Source: Flectonema sp. DT1601
Lineage: Eukaryota; Euglenozoa; Diplonemea; Diplonemida; Diplonemidae
Direction: 5' to 3'
NCBI GenBank assembly: GCA_964019425.1
Contig: OZ025825.1
Span: 441,001-505,000 of the forward strand
Length of the DNA: 64,000 nt
The position numbers and the translations under genes are program-made. Of this stretch, positions 38,888 through 50,843 are shown in pieces; the stretch's first letter is position 1, and every line of letters begins with the position of its first letter. The notes beneath the pieces were generated by a model. The model was not told where the DNA came from. It ran no database searches and was given only the letters and a program-made list of their open reading frames with translations.

Positions 38888-39474
38888 TTTTTTTTTTATT
38901 TATTTTTTCTTTTTTTTTTTTTTTTTTCCCGGTAAGATAAAATGGAAACTACTTTCTTCGTCCTTTCTCATTATACAACAAATTTGTACAATCTTTCTAC
39001 TGACTCTGATCGTTGTCTCGACATACAGCGACAGGGAAAACCCGCGAGCTGGGGACGACAGTCTTCTTCAGCATTTAAGCATTTTTCGACTTGAAAAGAC
39101 ATGACCCTTCAATTTAATGAGTTCTCATGTTTCTGGGTTTGGGAAGGGGGAATGTGCACTTCTTCTCTTGATCCTTTGTTCTCATGGATCCCTTGTCTCT
39201 GTGCACAAAAAATAATTCGTCGTCTACCCAGCTTTACATTTGTCGCTGTACCAGTAAATAAAATGGGGCGAAAGAAGGGGGTGTGAGTCGTCCGTCCTTT
39301 GATCTCTGGGGCGTACGGACGTCAAGTTTTTTCGCTTGAAGGTTTTTCATCCTTTTCTTGGGTTGGGGGGCGGCCTTTGATTTTTATAATATGTGTGCGG
39401 CCTTTGGCTCCACTGGTCGGTGTTTCCTGGGGGGGGTGAAAAGCATGTTTTGGTCCGAGTTTTCCTCGTTGACC
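38888..39474 (-). mobile_element. element E, copy 2
   Basis: Second copy of the E unit (see 12218). Same 5' boundary (GGTCAACGAGG on the minus strand), near-identical for ~450 bp, with divergence only close to the poly(A) end. Its 5' end abuts the short A run of LINE A2. Confidence 0.7.
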
Positions 39475-39476
39475 AA

Positions 39477-41251
39477 TTTTTTTTGGTTACACTCGTCTGT
39501 GCTTCCAGACTCTTTGTTTTTGTTCTTTTCACTTCTTTGTTTTGTCTTTCTTTTATACTTTCTTTTGATTTAAGTCTGACAAATTGGAAAACACGGGAAA
39601 CGTAGGTAGGCTCCGCCTGAGGACGTAAGAAGAGCGGCAACGGAAGAAAATAAATGGTCACGCGTCCTTGAAATTGGACACATGAAGCTAATTCGGTTAC
39701 CATTCCTACCATCGATAAGGAAAACAAAGAATCGAGCATATAACTAGAGCGGTGGTCAAAGACCACTTGAACAGCCCGAAGGCCTGCCCTCAAGAGAAAT
39801 TTATAAGGAGAATAGGAGAAGAAGGAGACAGGAGTGTTGGAAGAGACACTGCGACAACACTGAAGGTGATGTGCAGTTACCCAACCAGGAGATGATTGAT
39901 AATGATGAAAATACTAAAAATAATAACAAATTGATATTGGCGACTACATGTCACCTACTTTACTTCCAAAGTCTAAGGTTAGATGTTTGTTCCATCCACC
40001 TTATGATCAACGCGAGTGATGGAAGCCACGCCAAAGTGAAGAGAGCTTCAAGGTTAGGAATTTCGTTGGCAATAATAAGTTCTCGATCGCGATCCCACTT
40101 GCCGGTCAGTGTTGAGAAGCCCAGGATTTTGAACCTGGCAGAGTCGAGTTTGGGAGATTGACATCCCTGCAGCAGGTGAACCTGTGAGGACGGTTCGCCA
40201 CAAAATGGGCAGTCGATTTTCTTGCGCCAGTTCTGAATTAGCGGGTGACATCCTGTCCGGAAGTTCGCTATCCGTATCTCGTCGGCTCTTTCCATCCCAG
40301 GAGGGTATTTAACGGAACGGCCTCCGATGAGGTGTTTGTAGCAGGTGTAACCACTCACGTTAAGCAGATCCTTTTTGATGCAGCGCTTAACATGTGATGA
40401 TCGCGAGAAGTAAGTGCCTTTGACTAGCACAGGTCGGATGTTCTTGTTGTGCGCTGCTTCCTTTGCAAGCGCGTCAACTTCATCGTGAAACTCGATTCCA
40501 ATGTGTGAGGGGATGAATTGCAAATGCACTTTCATTTCACACATGCGCAGGTATTCTAGTATCTTGAGGGACTCAGTATTCCTCTGTCTGCACCTTCCAC
40601 CCAGCAGTTCATCCAGAAGGGATTTTGAGTCCGTGAATAGCCTTACAGATCTCATTGAAGGATCTTTGCTAAACACTGTTCTCAGATGTCTAGCCGCGTT
40701 CTTCAGAGCATGTTGTTCAGCCCTGTAGCTGCAGTCAGCTTGATAAAGCCTAGACGCGTAAGCAGATCGAAGGCCGCTACGTGACTTGGCAATATGAGCC
40801 GCACCGGCCGCGCCGGAAGCAGAGTAGGAGCCATCGCAGTTGATTACCATGTCGACAGGAGGTAACGTTCCAATGTACGACATGAATTTTTCTTTGTCCA
40901 CCGCAGGGTTCGCGGACTTCGGAAATCCGCAGCCGTTGCTAATCCTAAGGTTTGTCGGAGATACCCAGGGTTCCATCGAGTCAGGCTGTACAAGGCACTG
41001 GCTTTCACGCTGGCTGTCAATGCCAGGAAGGAGGCCAGCCCAGTAGCTTTGGGTTGAGGCGAGTCTGTTGGTACTAGGTATCCAAGTCATGGCTTTATAC
41101 CTGTAGTACGCTATCTTGGTTTGCTTTTCAATCTGACGTTTAAAAGGAAGCATGTCCGCTTCCCACAGTAGAAGTTCTCTCGGTGTGCACCTGCTGCATC
41201 CAGTAACCAGCCTGGCAACCTTCCTCAGTTCGAAATCAATACTATCAACGC
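39477..41251 (-). mobile_element. LINE A2 (L-A), 5'-truncated
   Basis: Minus-strand copy of the last third of L-A. The A run is only 8 nt (39477-39484), the 3' UTR equals that of A1, and the truncation point at 41251 lies in the segment before RNase H. About 99% identical to A1. Confidence 0.87.
39960..41251 (-). CDS. LINE A2 ORF2 C-terminal part (RNase H and CCHC)
   Basis: Open frame from the truncation point to TAA at 39960. It contains INCDGSYS, YRAEQHAL, FTDSKSLLDE, PSHIGIEFHDEVD and the knuckle CPFCGEPSSQVHLLQGC, with only a few changes from A1 (for instance Lys for Thr before the knuckle). No start codon of its own is expected; not functional alone. Confidence 0.82.
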
Positions 41252-41348
41252 GATTCTTTTTTTTATTTATATTATTAATAAATAATCTTTTTTTTTTTTT
41301 TTTTTTTTTTTTGTGTTCTTGGCTTCTTTATGGAAATCTGACGTGGTG

Positions 41349-43055
41349 ATGGGAGGATCACCAGAAGTATCAGAGGAAGAAATGGAGATGGACTCTCCAG
41401 AAGTACCGGAAGGAATCGCAGTAGAGGTGACCGCAGTAGGACCTCCAGCAGTATTTCAAGCAAGCCCTCAAAACAAGGAGGCAACTCAAACTAAGACAAG
41501 CCCTCAAAACAAAGAGGCAACTCAAATAAGCCCTCAAAATATCGAGGCACAAGGAAGTGTTATATTACTATCTAAGCAAAGCCCTCCGTCAAATGAGGCA
41601 CCAAGCCCTCAAATCAAAGAGGCACAAAGATCGAAGACGGTGATTATGACTGGACCACCACCGAAGCTTAACAAGGAGCATTTTAACTGCAAGATCCTCC
41701 AGCCAACTGATGACCTCAACAGCAAAACCAATGGAATTATACTCTCATTGGCTCAACAAGGAAGAAGCCTGGACGAAAAATACTTTGAAAAGGCCAGCAA
41801 AACGAAGCAACTGACGATGGTGTTCACACGACCACCTCCAAAACGTGCCCTACAACACGCAACTGACTGCAGTCAGATACAAACGCCGGTCCAGTTTGAT
41901 GGACAATTAAGAATAAGAAGCTGGTGGTTCGTTGCTTTGTCTGGCACGATCCACCGGCCAACTCTAACAATAGCCAAGAAGATCAACCCACCGGTGACCC
42001 ACGAATTAATTGCGTGGATAACAACTAAAGAGTTGACCAAGTCACAGGTCCAAAACCCGGCAGCTGTAACAGCAATTGTCAAAGCTGTTGTGGCACAACA
42101 CGGAAGAGTCGATCAACGCTCCTACAGATACGTTGGCAAAGACTTCGTAGAACTCACTGTTCTCCCAAACGACGTGGATGCAGCTGTTGCATTATTAAGA
42201 AACTCCGGAATAGGAAATGTTTATTTCCGGATTAAATCAGTGGCGGGACAGACACCCACTCAGTACACTACAGTGTGGCTGGACCGCAAGACAACAAACG
42301 AAGAGGCAGTTGGCATACTTAAAGCCCAACATGACCTCTGCCATGGACTCACCATCATACATGGCAAGATTGGATTGAGGGTGGTTTATCAAAAGGATGT
42401 TGATAAAGTTAGAAAGGGTGCTGGTAAATATGCATCCACAGTGTTTGGCGAAGGGCTCCACCGTCTCAGTGGAGCACCTTACAGCTGGGGTAACAGACTT
42501 CGGAATATCCTATTGGAGATAGGACTGAAGTCAAAGTTTATAAGGATGGATAGAGGTGACTTTATCATCGCACTGGACAAGAAACCAGAATCAAGGTTTG
42601 TACAGTGTGGTGATATTGTCATCCTCATTGAAAAGTTAGAAACAGAAGTGAAGGCGAAGGAAACAGCGAAACCCGTTGTAGTTAAGTACCGTGAGGCTAG
42701 AACATCGTACGCAGCCGCGGTCAAGAGGTCACTCCCGACAACGAAGAAACCAACGGCCGAAGTTCAGGTTGTAGAAAACAACGTCAACAGCCTGAGAGAG
42801 AAAACGAACGAGACTATCGAACGTCTCCAGAAGGAAGTGAAGGACATGCAAGTTCGACTTGATGAAGGCATGGCACAGATAACCGGGATTGTAGAAACCC
42901 TGGTGCAAACTACGAAAAAGAACGAAGCAGCCAACAACAACATGGCGACAGCCATCACTTCGTTGATAGAAGCTGTCAAGAGGATTGAGAACAATCTTGG
43001 TATGAACAAGATTACTACAAGTGCGACCAACAGGAACAACACTGGCCAATCATGA
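41349..43055 (+). CDS. LINE B1 ORF1 protein
   Basis: 568 residues from the ATG at 41349 (the frame is open from 41313 but without an earlier ATG). The N terminus is acidic and Pro-rich, with about five degenerate repeats of SPQNKEA (41,460-41,640). The centre (about 150-420) contains two globular modules: one with GLRVVYQKDVDK, the next ending VQCGDIVILIEKLE. Their order and spacing recall the L-A and L-C ORF1 cores. The last 110 residues form a coiled coil (LREKTNETIERLQKEVKDMQ). Here the coiled coil follows the RNA-binding-like modules, the reverse of L-C. Stop TGA overlaps the ORF2 start. Confidence 0.82.
   Translation: MGGSPEVSEEEMEMDSPEVPEGIAVEVTAVGPPAVFQASPQNKEATQTKTSPQNKEATQISPQNIEAQGSVILLSKQSPPSNEAPSPQIKEAQRSKTVIMTGPPPKLNKEHFNCKILQPTDDLNSKTNGIILSLAQQGRSLDEKYFEKASKTKQLTMVFTRPPPKRALQHATDCSQIQTPVQFDGQLRIRSWWFVALSGTIHRPTLTIAKKINPPVTHELIAWITTKELTKSQVQNPAAVTAIVKAVVAQHGRVDQRSYRYVGKDFVELTVLPNDVDAAVALLRNSGIGNVYFRIKSVAGQTPTQYTTVWLDRKTTNEEAVGILKAQHDLCHGLTIIHGKIGLRVVYQKDVDKVRKGAGKYASTVFGEGLHRLSGAPYSWGNRLRNILLEIGLKSKFIRMDRGDFIIALDKKPESRFVQCGDIVILIEKLETEVKAKETAKPVVVKYREARTSYAAAVKRSLPTTKKPTAEVQVVENNVNSLREKTNETIERLQKEVKDMQVRLDEGMAQITGIVETLVQTTKKNEAANNNMATAITSLIEAVKRIENNLGMNKITTSATNRNNTGQS
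43052..43055 (+). promoter_or_regulatory. ATGA stop-start overlap of ORF1 and ORF2 (B1)
   Basis: ORF2 ATG (43052-43054) and ORF1 TGA (43053-43055) share ATGA. Such overlaps support termination-reinitiation, as shown for the LINE SART1 (UAAUG). The ATGA is also kept in the minus-strand copy B4. Confidence 0.75.
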
Positions 43056-46000
43056 TTGTGATTTGGTCAAATAACATTCGCTCAGTTCTGAAACCAGAAA
43101 ATTACTTTCGATTGAACTGGGCACTGAAAGAAGAAAAGCCTGAAGTAGTACTACTGCAGGAAACGTGGTTATCAAAAGAAAAACACTTCGCTATTGAAGG
43201 ATATTCAATCCACAGGAGAGACAGCACCATCAAGTCAGGTCATCGAGGACTCGTCACTCTGGTCAGAAATGATTTAAATAAGTTAATATTAAAACACCCC
43301 GACATCTCACATGACCAAACTGAGATATTAACAGTAGTACTTCAATCTAATCCGCCATTGACAATTCACAATGTTTACCACCCGCCTGAAATCAAGGCAA
43401 CAACATGGAAGTTTAAAACAGAGCCCGGCACATTGATTGCGGGTGACATTAATGGACACCATTCAACTTGGTCAAATGGTAATACGAACACCACTGGTAA
43501 CAGCTTCTACGATTGGTCACTAGAAGCAACAATTCGAGTACTAAATACACCTCAACATCAAACAAGACCTCAGAGCTCAGCTTCTCCGGATGTAATTGCA
43601 TTAGATATTTCTTTGGATGCACAAATCGAACTCATGAAGGGATGGGGCAGCGATCACCTGCCACTCAAACTGACAATCGAAGATATCAAAATAGATGAAT
43701 ATTCAAAAGAGAGTTCTGGGACGTGGAAATGGAAGTGGCATTGTGCCGATTGGAATTATTATAAAATACTGTTGGAAAGGGCAGCGCCCAAATTAGAAAG
43801 AATTAAGAATGTACAGAAACTTGCTAATAGGATCAACAACGAGATTCTGAGAGCAGCGAGTAGGGCCATCCCAGGCTACAACAAGAAGTCAAGTAGTACC
43901 TTCGCTGTGAGGGATTCAGAATTGGAAGATTTAATGGCAGAGACTGACCCTGATAAGACAGACTCAGAAGCAATTGAAAGAGGTATCAACATGATCAAAC
44001 AGAAGATCATTGAGTGCGACATGACTGGAATGGACTACCGATGGGCCTTTAGAAAAGTTAAACAACTGGAAGGTAGAATGATGGACCATTCAATTACTAA
44101 GATTGTCGACGGTGAGAAGGAATTAACTGACCCGCGGGAGATGGCAGATGTCTTCACCAAAACATACGCAGACCAATTCAAATTCGAAGACGGTGAACCA
44201 ACCTTACAAGGAATACCAGATGACAACTCGGTGGAATTTGGAATGCCTGAACTGGAACGACAAATTTCAAAAACAAAGGAGAAGAAGGCACCTGGACCTG
44301 ACCACATCTGGAACTCGATGTTAAAACAACTTCCAAAAGCTTTCCTCGAGCAACTACTAAGACTATTCAACCTCTCATGGCAACGATCAGCAGTACCCAG
44401 GTGCTGGAAAAGTGGAATGGTAATACCCATACTGAAACCTGATAAAGACAAGAAACAAGTCTTATCGTACAGACCGATAGCACTAACCTCGACCGTCTCG
44501 AAACTCTTTGAAAGAATGGTCGTAGAACGGATGCACCACCTGTTGAAAGACAGAATGAATCCGAGGCAAGCAGCCTACAAACGAGGACGGGATTCCATTG
44601 AAAATCTCTGTATAGTTACAGACAAACTCAAAAGTGCCAAGGCAATGGGAGAAGAAGCGATATTAATCACCTTCGACCTACAAAAAGCCTTCGATGCAGT
44701 TCAACCGGTAACTCTTCTAAATAAGATGTCCAAAATAGGACTACCAACGAAATATCTACGGTGGGTTCAAAACTACTTGACTAGTAGGAAGATTTCAACG
44801 AGGGTGAATGGAGTGAAGGGAGCATTCCGGAACATTCGAGTAGGAGTGCCACAAGGAAGCGTGCTGGGACCCCAGTTATTCTCTATCTTCATAAACGATT
44901 TGATGGATAAACTAGAGATGTACGAACCGACTGTCTTTGCAGATGATGTTGGAATAGTAATAACCGCAGGCACTGTCAGCTGTTTAGAAAACAAGGTTAA
45001 CAACGCAGTCAAAATATTTGAAAGGTGGGCACTTGACTCACACATCAAAATCAATAAGAACCCTGGCAAGACGGAATACATTCACGTGAGGCCAAGTGGA
45101 ACACATGACAAGTCCCCAGTAGTAGTATACTCTGAAGAACACACATTTAAATATGTGGTGGCCACGGCAGAACAAATGAGTAACCTTGTGAAGGATGATA
45201 ACTCAACAACTGTAGTTTCAAAAGAAGAATTCGCCATCACTCACCTGTATGTCGTTCCAAAACATAAGATCAAAGTCAAGCTACCGAACAAACCGGCGGT
45301 ACTGAAAACAATGAAGATGAGTGCCAGCTTCTCACAACTGAAGAAAGTCCACAACAAGGCAGAAATAGATAAGATGCTGGAAAGAGTGGGGCCCGGACTA
45401 CACGGATTTGCCTATGCGGTTGGACGAAAAGTTCACAAGACGAATACCGTGCGGTATCTAGGCGTACATTATGACGAGAAGTTAACCTTTAAGTCGCAAA
45501 TTCAAAAGATGATGACAGCTGCTTCCAAGGGTCTAGGCTTGTTGGTTAGACTCACCAGGATAGGCTGTAGAAAGAGGACACTCATCAGTATACTGGTGAC
45601 GGTGGTGTTAGCAAGGGTGCTTTATGGTGTTGAAAGCTTTGCTTGGATGTTACCAAAAGAGTGCTTCGAACAACTGGAATTACTGGTAAACAGGGCAGTG
45701 AGGCTGGTAACTGGATGTCTGCGGAGCACCAAACTACAGAGACTTTACAAAGAAGCCGATACGCCAAGACTAAAGGAACACATCCAGTATAAGATGTGTA
45801 GAACTTACGAACGTTTCAAATTGAGTCCGTTCCTACCGACTCGCAAGCTGACGAGAACAGGGAGTTCAGAATTATACCAAAAATCAAAATGGGGATGGAA
45901 TGTCTGGATAGACTATGTCTCTGGTGTCCCTGGACTTGACAACTACCGGAGCATTACCAACCTGGAAGTGAACCCAGAACACTACACTCTCCCTCCATGG

Positions 46001-46969
46001 AAAAGTACTAGTGCGATGAGATTCACATATTCAAGTAACAAGGAAGAGGCTGAACAGCGAGAAGCTGAACTACCAACTCACGAGATGAAAGTCTACACTG
46101 ACGGGTCGATAAGACACAAATCCGGGACTTACATGACAGACTCGGCTGCCGCTGTGGTCATAGTAAAAGAAAGCAAGATGCGTCTACTTGGATATAAAAT
46201 ACCAGTAGCGGGTTCCTCTTATAGGACCGAGCAGATTGCAGTAAAACTGGCGTTGGAAAATTTAGTTCAGGTGGCGGAGGATGAACATGAATCTCTAACA
46301 ACAACGACGCACCTGTTGACTGATTCGATGTCAGTCATGCAGGCATTGGAACAAGGGCCATATAAACAAAGGTCCCCAATGAACAAAAAGATCTGGAAGT
46401 TGGCAATGAAACTGGAGAAGAAGGGAATCCAAGTCAACATGCAGTATGTACCGGCACACAGAAACGTGCGGTACAACGAAGTAGCGGACCAACTGGCGAA
46501 ATTCGCTGCAGGCCTGAAGGAAGATCCACCTCACGAAGATGTTATTATTAAACAACTGCCCACTCAACTTGACATGGGAACATTGATGACGTTTCACAAG
46601 CGGAGAAAACGGGAGAACTGGATTGGACCAGGAGATGTAAGACACCCTCCGTACATCGAAGCTCTAACACGACCAGAGGAAGTACTGATGTCACGCTTTA
46701 GAGTGGGACATTGCAGATCTCTGATAATCAAAGGACTGAACGAGCTGTGCTTTTTCTGTAAACTTGGAAAGGCGACAGCACATCATGTATTATTTATATG
46801 CGAGCATTGGTGTATAGAAACCTTGAGAGAAAAATACATCAGTCACATGATGAATGACAAGGGAGAGGAAGCATGCCAGCTGGAGGACTGCTACCTACCT
46901 GCGAATCAACAGCAGATGACTGGTTTTGTCACAACCTTAGACAGACTGGCACAACTATTAGGACGGTAG
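43052..46969 (+). CDS. LINE B1 ORF2 polyprotein: APE endonuclease, RT, RNase H, CCHC
   Basis: 1305 residues. APE: SNNIRSV, LLQETWL, AGDINGHHSTW, SPDVIALD, GSDHLPL. RT: GPDHIWNSML, YRPIALTSTVSKLFERM, TFDLQKAFDAVQ, GVPQGSVLGPQLFSIFI, VFADDVG. About 120 residues (45,112-45,450) lie between KTEYIHVRP and VRYLGVHYDE. RNase H: VYTDGSIRHK, YRTEQIAVK, LTDSMSVMQALE, PAHRNVRYNEVADQLAK. C-terminal CFFCKLGKATAHHVLFIC. Here the ATG precedes the whole APE domain, unlike L-A and L-C. Ends TAG. Intact. Confidence 0.88.
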   Translation: MIVIWSNNIRSVLKPENYFRLNWALKEEKPEVVLLQETWLSKEKHFAIEGYSIHRRDSTIKSGHRGLVTLVRNDLNKLILKHPDISHDQTEILTVVLQSNPPLTIHNVYHPPEIKATTWKFKTEPGTLIAGDINGHHSTWSNGNTNTTGNSFYDWSLEATIRVLNTPQHQTRPQSSASPDVIALDISLDAQIELMKGWGSDHLPLKLTIEDIKIDEYSKESSGTWKWKWHCADWNYYKILLERAAPKLERIKNVQKLANRINNEILRAASRAIPGYNKKSSSTFAVRDSELEDLMAETDPDKTDSEAIERGINMIKQKIIECDMTGMDYRWAFRKVKQLEGRMMDHSITKIVDGEKELTDPREMADVFTKTYADQFKFEDGEPTLQGIPDDNSVEFGMPELERQISKTKEKKAPGPDHIWNSMLKQLPKAFLEQLLRLFNLSWQRSAVPRCWKSGMVIPILKPDKDKKQVLSYRPIALTSTVSKLFERMVVERMHHLLKDRMNPRQAAYKRGRDSIENLCIVTDKLKSAKAMGEEAILITFDLQKAFDAVQPVTLLNKMSKIGLPTKYLRWVQNYLTSRKISTRVNGVKGAFRNIRVGVPQGSVLGPQLFSIFINDLMDKLEMYEPTVFADDVGIVITAGTVSCLENKVNNAVKIFERWALDSHIKINKNPGKTEYIHVRPSGTHDKSPVVVYSEEHTFKYVVATAEQMSNLVKDDNSTTVVSKEEFAITHLYVVPKHKIKVKLPNKPAVLKTMKMSASFSQLKKVHNKAEIDKMLERVGPGLHGFAYAVGRKVHKTNTVRYLGVHYDEKLTFKSQIQKMMTAASKGLGLLVRLTRIGCRKRTLISILVTVVLARVLYGVESFAWMLPKECFEQLELLVNRAVRLVTGCLRSTKLQRLYKEADTPRLKEHIQYKMCRTYERFKLSPFLPTRKLTRTGSSELYQKSKWGWNVWIDYVSGVPGLDNYRSITNLEVNPEHYTLPPWKSTSAMRFTYSSNKEEAEQREAELPTHEMKVYTDGSIRHKSGTYMTDSAAAVVIVKESKMRLLGYKIPVAGSSYRTEQIAVKLALENLVQVAEDEHESLTTTTHLLTDSMSVMQALEQGPYKQRSPMNKKIWKLAMKLEKKGIQVNMQYVPAHRNVRYNEVADQLAKFAAGLKEDPPHEDVIIKQLPTQLDMGTLMTFHKRRKRENWIGPGDVRHPPYIEALTRPEEVLMSRFRVGHCRSLIIKGLNELCFFCKLGKATAHHVLFICEHWCIETLREKYISHMMNDKGEEACQLEDCYLPANQQQMTGFVTTLDRLAQLLGR

Positions 46970-47221
46970 TATTATTAAAACATCGACATTTCGAATATCA
47001 ACATTGAAGGCATCATTGCAACACATCTGAAGTCGTCCAAGTGGACAATTTATTCTGTAGTATTAGTTTTAAGTTATCAAAACAAAGAAAGGAGATACGA
47101 AGCCTACGGGATTCCCACCCCCAACCCCCAAAACAAAGAAAGTAAGAAAGAAAGAAAGAAAAAGAACAGCCGCGCCTAACAGCGCAATCAGCATCACAGA
47201 CTCACGGGTCGTGGTGCACTC

Positions 47222-47248
<27 letters not shown>

Positions 47249-47252
<4 letters not shown>

Positions 47253-50200
47253 GGCAGCGATCACCTGCCACTCAAACTGACAATCGAAGATATCAAAACA
47301 GATGAATATTCAAAAGAGAGTTCTGGGACATGGAAATGGAAGTGGCATTGTGCCGATTGGAATTATTATAAAATACTGTTGGAAAGGGCAGCGCCCAAAT
47401 TAGAAAGAATTAAGAATGTACAGAAACTTGCTAATAGGATCAACAACGAGATTCTGAGAGCAGCGAGTAGGGCCATCCCAGGCTACAACAAGAAGTCAAG
47501 TAGTACCTTCGCTGTGAGGGATTCAGAATTGGAAGATTTAATGGCAGAGACTGACCCTGATGAGACAGACTCAGAAGCAATTGAAAGAGGTATCAACATG
47601 ATCAAACAGAAGATCATTGAGTGCGACATGACTGGAATGGACTACCAATGGGCCTTTAGAAAAGTTAAACAACTGGAAGGTAGAATGATGGACCATTCAA
47701 TTACTAAGATTGTCGACGGTGAGAAGGAATTAACTGACCCGCGGGAGATGGCAGATGTCTTCACCAAAACATACGCAGACCAATTCAAATTCGAAGACGG
47801 TGAACCAACCTTACAAGGAATACCAGATGACAACTCGGTGGAATTTGGAATGCCTGAACTGGAACGACAAATTTCAAAAACAAAGGAGAAGAAGGCACCT
47901 GGACCTGACCACATCTGGAACTCGATGTTAAAACAACTTCCAAAAGCTTTCCTCGAGCAACTACTAAGACTATTCAACCTCTCATGGCAACGATCAGCAG
48001 TACCCAGGTGCTGGAAAAGTGGAATGGTAATACCCATACTGAAACCTGATAAAGACAAGAAACAAGTCTTATCGTACAGACCGATAGCACTAACCTCGAC
48101 CGTCTCGAAACTCTTTGAAAGAATGGTCGTAGAACGGATGCACCACCTGTTGAAAGACAGAATGAATCCGAGGCAAGCAGCCTACAAACGAGGACGGGAT
48201 TCCATTGAAAATCTCTGTATAGTTACAGACAAACTCAAAAGTGCCAAGGCAATGGGAGAAGAAGCGATATTAATCACCTTCGACCTACAAAAAGCCTTCG
48301 ATGCAGTTCAACCGGTAACTCTTCTAAATAAGATGTCCAAAATAGGACTACCAACGAAATATCTACGGTGGGTTCAAAACTACTTGACTAGTAGGAAGAT
48401 TTCAACAAGGGTGAATGGAGTGAAGGGAGCATTCCGGAACATTCGAGTAGGAGTGCCACAAGGAAGCGTGCTGGGACCCCAGTTATTCTCTATCTTCATA
48501 AACGATTTGATAGATAACCTAGAGATGTACGAACCGACTGTCTTTGCAGATGATGTTGGAATAGTAATAACCGCAGGCACTGTCAGCTGTTTAGAAAACA
48601 AGGTTAACAACGCAGTCAAAATATTTGAAAGGTGGGCACTTGACTCACGCATCAAAATCAATAAGAACCCTGGCAAGACGGAATACATTCACGTGAGGCC
48701 AAGTGGAACACATGACAAGTCCCCAGTAGTAGTATACTCTGAAGAACACACATTTAAATATGTGGTGGCCACGGCAGAACAAATGAGTAACCTTGTGAAG
48801 GATGATAACTCAACAACTGTAGTTTCAAAAGAAGAATTCGCCATCACTCACCTGTACGTCGTTCCAAAACATAAGATCAAAGTCAAGCTACCGAACAAAC
48901 CGGCGGTACTGAAAACAATGAAGATGAGTGCCAGCTTCTCACAACTGAAGAAAGTCCACAACAAGGCAGAAATAGATAAGATGCTGGAAAGAGTGGGGCC
49001 CGGACTACACGGATTTGCCTATGCGGTTGGACGAAAAGTTCACAAGACGAATACCGTGCGGTATCTAGGCGTACATTATGACGAGAAGTTAACCTTTAAG
49101 TCGCAAATTCAAAAGATGATGACAGCTGCTTCCAAGGGTCTAGGCTTGTTGGTTAGACTCACCAGGATAGGCTGCAGAAAGAGGACACTCATCAGTATAC
49201 TGGTGACGGTGGTGTTAGCAAGGGTGCTTTATGGTGTTGAAAGCTTTGCTTGGATGCTACCAAAAGAGTGCTTCGAACAACTGGAATTACTGGTAAACAG
49301 GGCAGTGAGGCTGGTAACTGGATGTCTGCGGAGCACCAAACTACAGAGACTCTACAAAGAAGCCGACACGCCAAGACTGAAGGAACACATCCAGTATAAG
49401 ATGTGTAGAACCTATGAGCGTTTCAAATTAAGTCCGTTCCTACCGACTCGCAAGCTGACGAGAACAGGGAGTTCAGAATTATTTCAAAAATCAAAATGGG
49501 GATGGAATGTCTGGATAGACTATGTCTCTGGTGTCCCTGGCCTTGACAATTACCGGAGCATTACCAACCTGGAAGTGAACCCAGAACACTACACTCTCCC
49601 TCCATGGAAAAGTACTAATGCGATGAAATTCACATATTCAAGCAACAAGGAAGAGGCTGAACAGCGAGAAACTGAACTACCAGCTCACGAGATGAAAGTC
49701 TACACTGACGGGTCGATAAGACACAAACCCAACACTTACATGACAGACTCGGCTGCCGCTGTGGTCATGGTTAACGGAAGCAAGATGCGTCTACTTGGAT
49801 ATAAAATACCAGTAGCGGGTTCCTCTTATAGGACCGAGCAGATTGCAGTGAAACTGGCGTTGGAAAATTTAGTTCAGGTGGCGGAGGATGAACATGAATC
49901 TCTAACAACAACGACGCACCTGTTGACTGATTCGATGTCAGTCATGCAGGCATTGGAACAAGGGCCATATAAACAAAGGTCCCCAATGAACAAAAAGATC
50001 TGGAAGTTGGCAATGAAATTGGAGAAGAATGGAATCCAAGTCAACATGCAGTATGTACCGGCACACAGAAACGTGCGGTACAACGAAGTAGCGGACCAAC
50101 TGGCGAAATTCGCTGCAGGCCTGAAGGAAGATCCACCTCACGAAGATGTTATTATTAAACAACTGCCCACTCAACTTGACATGGGAACATTGATGACGTT

Positions 50201-50576
50201 TCACAAGCGGAGAAAACGGGAGAACTGGATTGGACCAGGAGATGTAAGACACCCTCCGTACATCGAAGCTCTAACACGACCAGAGGAAGTACTGATGTCA
50301 CGCTTTAGAGTGGGACATTGCAGATCTCTGATAATCAAAGGACTGAACGAGCTGTGCTTTTTCTGTAAACTTGGAAAGGCGACGGCACATCATGTATTAT
50401 TTATATGCGAACATTGGTGTATAGAAACCTTGAGGGAAAAATACATCAGTCACATGATGAATGACAAGGGAGAGGAAGCATGCCAACTGGAGGACTGTTA
50501 CTTACCTGCGAATCAACAGCAGATGACTGGTTTTGTCACAACCTTAGACAGACTGGCACAACTATTAGGACGGTAG
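47249..50576 (+). CDS. LINE B2 ORF2 (partial)
   Basis: Open from the truncation point (the frame continues back into the A run as Lys codons) to TAG at 50576. Same RT, RNase H and CCHC motifs as B1, with about 20 residue differences over 1109. Lacks most of APE, so not autonomous. Confidence 0.85.
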
Positions 50577-50843
50577 TATTATTAAAACATCGACATTTCG
50601 AATATCAACATTGAAGGCATCATTGCAACACATCTGAAGTCGTCCAAGTGGACAATTTATTCTGTAGTATTAGTTTTAAGTTATCAAAACAAAGAAAAGA
50701 GATACGAAGCCTGCGGGATTCCCACCCCCAACCCCAAAACAAAGAAAGTAAGAAAGAAAGAAAGAAAAAGAACAACCGCGCCTAACAGCGCAATCAGCAT
50801 TACAGACTCACGGGTCGTGGTGCATCAAAAAGAAAAAAAAAAA
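47249..50843 (+). mobile_element. LINE B2 (L-B), 5'-truncated, chained onto B1
   Basis: Starts in the APE domain (GSDHLPL) directly after the B1 poly(A) and ends with its own interrupted A run (50827-50843). About 98% identical to B1 at DNA level, so recent. Confidence 0.88.

Larger units (their letters stand above)
41313..47247 (+). mobile_element. LINE B1 (L-B family), complete copy
   Basis: Begins after a T run (41288-41312). ORF1 41349-43055, ORF2 43052-46969, 3' UTR ~250 bp, poly(A) 47222-47247. Both frames undamaged. The 3' UTR carries a GTCCAAGTGGAC hairpin, a GAAA-rich run, and the CGCGCCTAACAGCGC segment shared with the SINE. No 2A. Confidence 0.88.
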
